Origin: an uncultured Burkholderiales Genera incertae sedis bacterium
GTDB lineage: Bacteria; Pseudomonadota; Gammaproteobacteria; Burkholderiales; Eutrophovitaceae
Direction: 5' to 3'
Assembly: GCA_905479505.1 (NCBI GenBank)
Contig: CAJQMS010000012.1
Span: 1-7,993, forward strand
DNA: 7,993 nt
Shown here piece by piece: positions 4,268-7,993 of the stretch; position 1 is the stretch's first letter; each line of letters begins with the position of its first letter. The position numbers and the translations under genes were made by a program. The notes below the pieces were generated by a model. It was not told the origin of the DNA. It saw nothing but the letters and a program-made list of their open reading frames with translations, and did not search any database.

Positions 4268-4951
4268 TCAACAATCTAGCAATTGTTTTAGTTGAAAATC
4301 ACTGACATCAACGTCCTGTAACGGCTCTTCCATGTAAGGAACCGTTCCGATTATGGGAGATTTAATTCGGTCAGATAAGGTTGAAAGGTTCTCCTTTGCA
4401 AATGAGAAGTTTGGATCAACAAAATTACCCACCCACCCAGCGAGTTGTAAACCACGACGCTCGATGGACTCGACAGACAAAAGCGCATGGTTAATGCAAC
4501 CGAGTCGCATACCCACAACCAATATGACTGGGAATTGTAAGTCAGCCGCTAGATCAGCGGTCGTCCAATCTGGATTTAGAGGAATATCAAAACCTCCAAC
4601 ACCCTCCACAAAGGAATATTCAGCTAGACGTACAGACGAGCGAATATGCTTTAAAACAACGTCCTTCTCAATCACTTGAGACTCTAAATCTGCTGCAATG
4701 TGAGGTGCGCACGGTGTTCTAAATTGATAAGTGCAGATTTCATGTATGCCAATAGCGGGTTCACATACCCGACTCAAGCGCAAAACATCGTCATTGACCC
4801 AAGCGCCATCAACGAAATCCTGCCCTGCAGCAATCGGCTTCAAGCCAACGCAAGTATGCCCCATCTTAGCAACCGCCGAGACTAGACTAGAGGTCACGGT
4901 GGTTTTGCCAATTTCGGTATCGGTTCCAGTCACAAAGAATTGTTTACTCAT
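4268..4951 (-). CDS. bioD: ATP-dependent dethiobiotin synthetase BioD
   Basis: BioD closes the ureido ring: 7,8-diaminopelargonate plus CO2 and ATP gives dethiobiotin, the step before biotin synthase. The 227 residues match the usual family length. Visible motifs are the P-loop GTDTEIGKTT (residues 9-18, K16 and T17), the second lysine K38 in LKPIAAG, the PHI segment at 83-85 that helps bind substrate, and the E116-containing VEGVGG (E. coli VEGAGG). LGCINHALL follows at about 150-158, then AGWVGN, the nucleotide-base region. The ATG at 4951 overlaps the bioF stop as ATGA, and AGGGA lies six bases upstream, so translation is coupled to bioF. It is the last gene of bioA-F-D. It ends in TGA at 4270-4268, close to the convergent tRNA gene. 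No clear intrinsic terminator follows. Confidence 0.97.
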   Translation of the reverse strand: MSKQFFVTGTDTEIGKTTVTSSLVSAVAKMGHTCVGLKPIAAGQDFVDGAWVNDDVLRLSRVCEPAIGIHEICTYQFRTPCAPHIAADLESQVIEKDVVLKHIRSSVRLAEYSFVEGVGGFDIPLNPDWTTADLAADLQFPVILVVGMRLGCINHALLSVESIERRGLQLAGWVGNFVDPNFSFAKENLSTLSDRIKSPIIGTVPYMEEPLQDVDVSDFQLKQLLDC

Positions 4952-6171
4952 ACCTCTTCCCTAAAGCATGATCCAAGTGCTTCTAGCAAAAGATCAACGT
5001 CGTTAATGGTGTGATTCGCCGAAAGTGTAAGCCTAATACGGGAGGTCCCTTTGGGTACAGTTGGCGGTCGAATCCCTGGGACACGAAATCCTAATTCCTC
5101 TAAACGGGAAGACAATCGAGTTGCACGCTCAGCTTCACCTACAACGACTGCCTGGATTGGAGAGGACGACTCTACAATCAATAATTCAAATTTTGGGTAT
5201 TTATTTTTTAGGCCCAATAGCCCATGCTCAAGATGGTTTTTTAACAACTTCAACTGAGCTCTTCGATCTCGACCGAGGTCTCCGTGAATTAGATCAAGTG
5301 ATTTAAGTAAGGCAAAAGAAATGGCTGGAAGAGCCGCAGTCGTATAAATATAAGCCCTCGCAGTTTGAAAAATAAAATTAACGATCGTTTGATGCGCGAC
5401 CACAAAAGCTCCAGAGAGTCCTGCAGACTTTCCTAGCGTCCCGATCAGAACAACACGCTCACTCGTTTGATTCGTAACTTCTAGGCTACCAAGGCCATTG
5501 GAGCCTAAAACGCCATAACCGTGGGCGTCATCGACGATGACCCAAGCATTATACTTCTCTGATAACTCATAAAGCGTGTCTAGATCGGCTTTATCTCCGT
5601 CCATACTGAACACTCCGTCGGTAACGATTAAGCGCAGTTCTGCAGTACTCTCATTGAGCATCATGGCTAAGTGATCATAATTAGCGTGTTTAAAAATTTT
5701 GACTGTTTTTTTACAAAGCCTTATTCCATCAATTAATGAGGCATGGTTAAGCTCATCAGAAAAAATCTCACAGTCGCCCTGCGCCAATGCTGTTATGACA
5801 GCAAGATTTGCCATGTATCCAGTCGAAAAGGTTATACATCGATTGTCAGATATGAGTCCAGAGAACAATTGACTGATCATATTCTCGAGCTCTTCGTGGG
5901 GAGCCATATGCCCACTAATAAGGTGGGACGCACCAGAACCACCACCCCATTTATCGATTCCGTCTTTCAAAGCAGCGATTACTTCAGGGTGACTTGCTAG
6001 GCTTAAATAATCGTTGGAACAAAAAAGAGTTTTTTCGGTGGAAATTGAATTGTCATGATTGTTTATACTTTGACGCGTTTGCGTAGGTGACTGGGCAATA
6101 CGCTTTCTTCTCAAGAGCCCTGCAGTTTTGAGCCCGCTCAGTTTTTCTTCTAATTTTCTAAGCAAACTCAA
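4948..6171 (-). CDS. bioF: 8-amino-7-oxononanoate synthase BioF (PLP-dependent), TTG start
   Basis: BioF condenses pimeloyl thioester with L-alanine, releasing CO2, to give 8-amino-7-oxononanoate. It is a PLP enzyme of the alpha-oxoamine synthase family. The protein has 407 residues, slightly over the 384 of E. coli; the extra part is an N-terminal loop near residues 25-48. Key motifs are SNDYLSLA (52-59), GGGSGASHLISG (76-87), STGYMANL (116-123), NHASLIDG with H143 stacking on PLP, VDDAHGYG with D214 and H217, and GTLGKSAG with the Schiff-base lysine K248. The start codon is TTG (6171-6169): no ATG or GTG fits between the upstream in-frame TGA and the conserved region, although a second TTG lies at codon 3. 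It overlaps the bioA stop as TTGA, and no Shine-Dalgarno site is seen, so it probably depends on coupling to bioA translation. Confidence 0.97.
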   Translation of the reverse strand: MSLLRKLEEKLSGLKTAGLLRRKRIAQSPTQTRQSINNHDNSISTEKTLFCSNDYLSLASHPEVIAALKDGIDKWGGGSGASHLISGHMAPHEELENMISQLFSGLISDNRCITFSTGYMANLAVITALAQGDCEIFSDELNHASLIDGIRLCKKTVKIFKHANYDHLAMMLNESTAELRLIVTDGVFSMDGDKADLDTLYELSEKYNAWVIVDDAHGYGVLGSNGLGSLEVTNQTSERVVLIGTLGKSAGLSGAFVVAHQTIVNFIFQTARAYIYTTAALPAISFALLKSLDLIHGDLGRDRRAQLKLLKNHLEHGLLGLKNKYPKFELLIVESSSPIQAVVVGEAERATRLSSRLEELGFRVPGIRPPTVPKGTSRIRLTLSANHTINDVDLLLEALGSCFREEV

Positions 6172-7469
6172 TCCGACACATCATCAATACAAAAAGCGAT
6201 AGCATCCGCTAGGAACTCAGCTAACTCTTCCGATAAAACGTAGGGTGGAATGAGGTAGACCGTATTACCGATCGGTCTCGTAAGAATCTCATGCTCTCGG
6301 CCTCGCATATGAAATCGCTCCGCAAAGTGATCACTCGGATTCTTAATCTCAAAGGCGAGAATCATCCCACACTGCCTCATGTTTAATACGCGAGGATCGT
6401 CATGAAAACGACTAAAGGCGTTCGCTAGATGCTTCGCCTGCTCAGCAATGTCACTAGTGAGACCCTCATCAAAATGATCGAGTACCACGTTAGCCGCTGC
6501 ACAAGCGATTGGATTCCCAGTATAAGAATGCGAATGAAGAAATCCTTTCGTAAAATCATCACTCAGAAACGAATCAAAAATCTCATCCGAACTAAGCACA
6601 ATTGATAGTGGCAAATTCCCACCAGTTATCCCTTTTGACAGGAGAATAATATCCGGCCAATCAGTTTTACTCACTTGTTCCCAGGCAAAAAACGTTCCCG
6701 TCCTCCCGCACCCAACAGCGATTTCATCGGCAATTAGGTACACCCCATGGTCACGAGTAATTTGTCTTACACGGCGCAAATATTCAGGCGAGTGCATAGT
6801 CATTCCACCACCACATTGAACCCGCGGCTCAATCGTTAAGGCCGCGATTTCATTGCCGTGACTCTCAAGTAATGTGCGTAGAGCTTCGAGTGCTACATCT
6901 TCGTTTTCCTTACGGCTATCAGGCGCCTCCACGATATAAGTATCGTTTAAGAGTGCACGATATGAGTTTTGGAATAAAGGAACGTCCGTTACAGATAAAG
7001 CGCCAATGGTCTCTCCGTGATAACTATTCTTTAAACATGCAAACCGGTTTCTCGAGCCCTCTCCCTGAGCAGCTTTTGAGTGGAAGCATTGTTTTAAAGC
7101 AATTTCTACAGCACTGGAGCCATCCGACGCAAAAAATACATGCCCCAGGTTATTCGACGTCCTTGCTGCTAATCGCTCGGATAATTCAACCGCCGGTTCA
7201 TGGGTACATCCGCCCAACATCACATGTGAAAGCCGATTTGCCTGCTCAACAATCGCATCTGTGATCCGCTTATTTGTATGGCCAAGAATATTGACCCACC
7301 ATGAGCTCACGGAATCAAAGTAACGACGACCCGTATCATCATAGAGCCAACCATCATGGCCCGATTGAATAGCTAGTGGTGGACAAGATTGCAGTCGAGC
7401 CATTTGACTGCAAGGATGCCAAATAGAACTCAGACTTCTTTGGGATAACGACTTGGTAACTTTACTCAA
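6168..7469 (-). CDS. bioA: Adenosylmethionine-8-amino-7-oxononanoate aminotransferase BioA, TTG start
   Basis: BioA moves an amino group, normally from S-adenosylmethionine, to 8-amino-7-oxononanoate, giving 7,8-diaminopelargonate. It is a class-III PLP aminotransferase. Of 433 residues, the signature parts are WHPCSQM (17-23), SSWW (55-58), SHVMLGGCTH (81-90), DGSSAVEIALK (116-126), SYHGET (149-154), IADEIAVGCGRTG with D248, SKGITGG with the Schiff-base lysine K279, and HSYTGNPIACAAAN. A later RPIGNTVYLIPPY carries the arginine expected to bind the substrate carboxylate. Cys20 stands where E. coli has Tyr17. The start is TTG at 7469-7467: an in-frame TGA lies seven codons upstream, and the next Met (M23) would remove the conserved N-terminal motif. 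It is the first gene of bioA-F-D, 91 bases after the CorA-like gene. The lysine-using BioK variant cannot be excluded by eye. Confidence 0.96.
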   Translation of the reverse strand: MSKVTKSLSQRSLSSIWHPCSQMARLQSCPPLAIQSGHDGWLYDDTGRRYFDSVSSWWVNILGHTNKRITDAIVEQANRLSHVMLGGCTHEPAVELSERLAARTSNNLGHVFFASDGSSAVEIALKQCFHSKAAQGEGSRNRFACLKNSYHGETIGALSVTDVPLFQNSYRALLNDTYIVEAPDSRKENEDVALEALRTLLESHGNEIAALTIEPRVQCGGGMTMHSPEYLRRVRQITRDHGVYLIADEIAVGCGRTGTFFAWEQVSKTDWPDIILLSKGITGGNLPLSIVLSSDEIFDSFLSDDFTKGFLHSHSYTGNPIACAAANVVLDHFDEGLTSDIAEQAKHLANAFSRFHDDPRVLNMRQCGMILAFEIKNPSDHFAERFHMRGREHEILTRPIGNTVYLIPPYVLSEELAEFLADAIAFCIDDVSD

Positions 7470-7508
7470 ATGGACAGATATCTTTAATCACGTTCATAAC
7501 CTTTAATA

Positions 7509-7514
7509 ATTATA
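7509..7514 (-). promoter_or_regulatory. Possible -10 box of the bioAFD operon
   Basis: Read on the minus strand this is an exact TATAAT, about 40 bases upstream of the bioA TTG. The hexamer 17 bases upstream (TAGCGA) matches the -35 consensus at only three positions. Transcription would start near 7502, leaving a leader of about 33 bases. No BirA-type operator (TTGTAAACC arm and its mirror) overlaps it. The motif sits in AT-rich DNA and also reads TATAAT on the other strand at 7511-7516, so it could be fortuitous. Confidence 0.35.
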
Positions 7515-7522
7515 ATGTCTTC

Positions 7523-7556
7523 ATTGCTTAGTCGCTATAGAAATTGAATTAGCAAT
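7523..7556. promoter_or_regulatory. Spaced inverted repeat upstream of bioA
   Basis: ATTGCT (7523-7528) and AGCAAT (7551-7556) are perfect 6-bp arms separated by 22 bases, between the end of the CorA-like gene and the possible bioA -10 box. The total span of 34 bases is close to that of a biotin-repressor operator, but the arm sequence is not the BirA one. It could be a different operator or a weak transcript-end hairpin for the CorA-like gene. Confidence 0.25.
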
Positions 7557-7560
7557 CGAA

Positions 7561-7993
7561 CTATATCCATTTTTTCTTACGAAAAAAGATCACGATTGCT
7601 GCTACTAAGCTGAGCGCAAAACACCAAAACCCCAGATATCCATAGCGCCAACTGAATTCTGGAATATATTTAAAATTCATTCCATACACTGCTGCCATGA
7701 AATTTAATGGCAGGAAAACCATGCTGATGATCATCAAACGATTGATCACTAAATTGGTTTTATAACTTGTCATACCCATGTATAGATTCAGCGTTTCGGA
7801 CAAAATAGCTCTCTCTGTCGTGATATCACCGGACAAACGGTCGAGCGGCATGACTTGGCGACTTAAAAACGGTTGCGCGGATTCAGAAAGAAACTGAGAG
7901 CGACGAGTGGATAGGCCGTCAACTGATTCTCTCGCCGCAGCGACAGCATTTCTAAACCCTAACAAGGCAGCCGAAAGTGTCGAGAAATCATGG
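7561..7993 (-). CDS. CorA-family divalent cation channel, C-terminal part (5' end outside window)
   Basis: The last 143 residues are visible; the reading frame stays open to the right edge, so the true start lies outside. CorA-family proteins are homopentameric inner-membrane channels for Mg2+ (some members Co2+, Ni2+ or, in the ZntB branch, Zn2+). The visible part has the end of the long cytoplasmic stalk helix (for example LNLYMGMTSYKTNLVINRLM). The first membrane helix (IISMVFLPLNFMAAVYG) follows, then the selectivity motif GMN at 7683-7675 followed by FKYIPEF. A second membrane helix (about GYLGFWCFALSLVAAIVIFF) comes next, then the basic tail RKKKW. The FLPL-x-F-x-A-x-YGMN context is typical of the family. 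The strand is that of bioA and the gap is 91 bases. A shared function with biotin synthesis is not implied. I cannot tell CorA from ZntB on this fragment. Confidence 0.92.
   Translation of the reverse strand, partial: HDFSTLSAALLGFRNAVAAARESVDGLSTRRSQFLSESAQPFLSRQVMPLDRLSGDITTERAILSETLNLYMGMTSYKTNLVINRLMIISMVFLPLNFMAAVYGMNFKYIPEFSWRYGYLGFWCFALSLVAAIVIFFRKKKWI

Noticed and set aside
4353..5306. Plus-strand frames opposite bioD and bioF
   Set aside because: Shadows of well-conserved biotin genes; no domains or plausible starts.
6872..7264. Plus-strand frame of 130 codons opposite bioA
   Set aside because: bioA motifs occupy the whole region on the minus strand, and the antisense product shows no family features.
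7470..7560. BirA biotin-repressor operator before bioA
   Set aside because: I searched for TTGTAAACC-like arms and their mirror; only an unrelated ATTGCT/AGCAAT repeat is present.
1..7993. CRISPR array, insertion sequence, integrase or phage genes
   Set aside because: No regularly spaced repeats, transposase or recombinase motifs, or phage structural genes are visible on either strand.

Overview
The window looks like a chromosomal segment of a gammaproteobacterium, probably marine or aquatic. This rests on an RhlE-type DEAD-box helicase, a linked biotin cluster of the BioA-BioF-BioD kind, a CCA-encoding tRNA-Arg and a CorA-type ion channel, all at moderate GC. I cannot name a genus from the sequence alone.

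Layout. (1) Positions 1-1322, minus strand: an RhlE-like RNA helicase whose C-terminal tail runs off the left edge. (2) Positions 1323-1558: a gene-free stretch holding a degenerate tRNA-like sequence whose 5' half resembles the intact tRNA-Arg(CCU) at 4157-4232. (3) Positions 1559-3984: a metal-handling block. A CusF-like periplasmic copper-binding protein (minus strand) is divergent from a compact four-gene plus-strand operon. That operon encodes an exported Cys/His-rich small protein, a probable outer-membrane beta-barrel protein, a periplasmic HMA (MerP-like) protein and a MerT-like inner-membrane protein. A perfect 15-bp dyad lies between the two divergent units. (4) Positions 3985-4267: the intact tRNA-Arg(CCU) gene with a plausible promoter. 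(5) Positions 4268-7469, minus strand: bioA-bioF-bioD, with 4-base stop/start overlaps at both junctions. (6) Positions 7561-7993, minus strand: the C-terminal part of a CorA-family ion channel, cut by the right edge.

How the genes work together. BioF, BioA and BioD catalyse three consecutive steps from pimeloyl thioester plus alanine to dethiobiotin. Biotin synthase and the pimeloyl-forming genes are not in view. The metal block has metal-binding Cys/His/Met residues in predicted exported, periplasmic and inner-membrane compartments, plus a possible outer-membrane component. It has no visible P-type ATPase, RND pump, mercuric reductase or regulator. It is the part of the window that best fits an undescribed system: a candidate envelope metal-trafficking set of unknown ion and direction. 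The tRNA-like remnant on one side and the intact tRNA on the other make it possible that this block was inserted or rearranged next to a tRNA locus.
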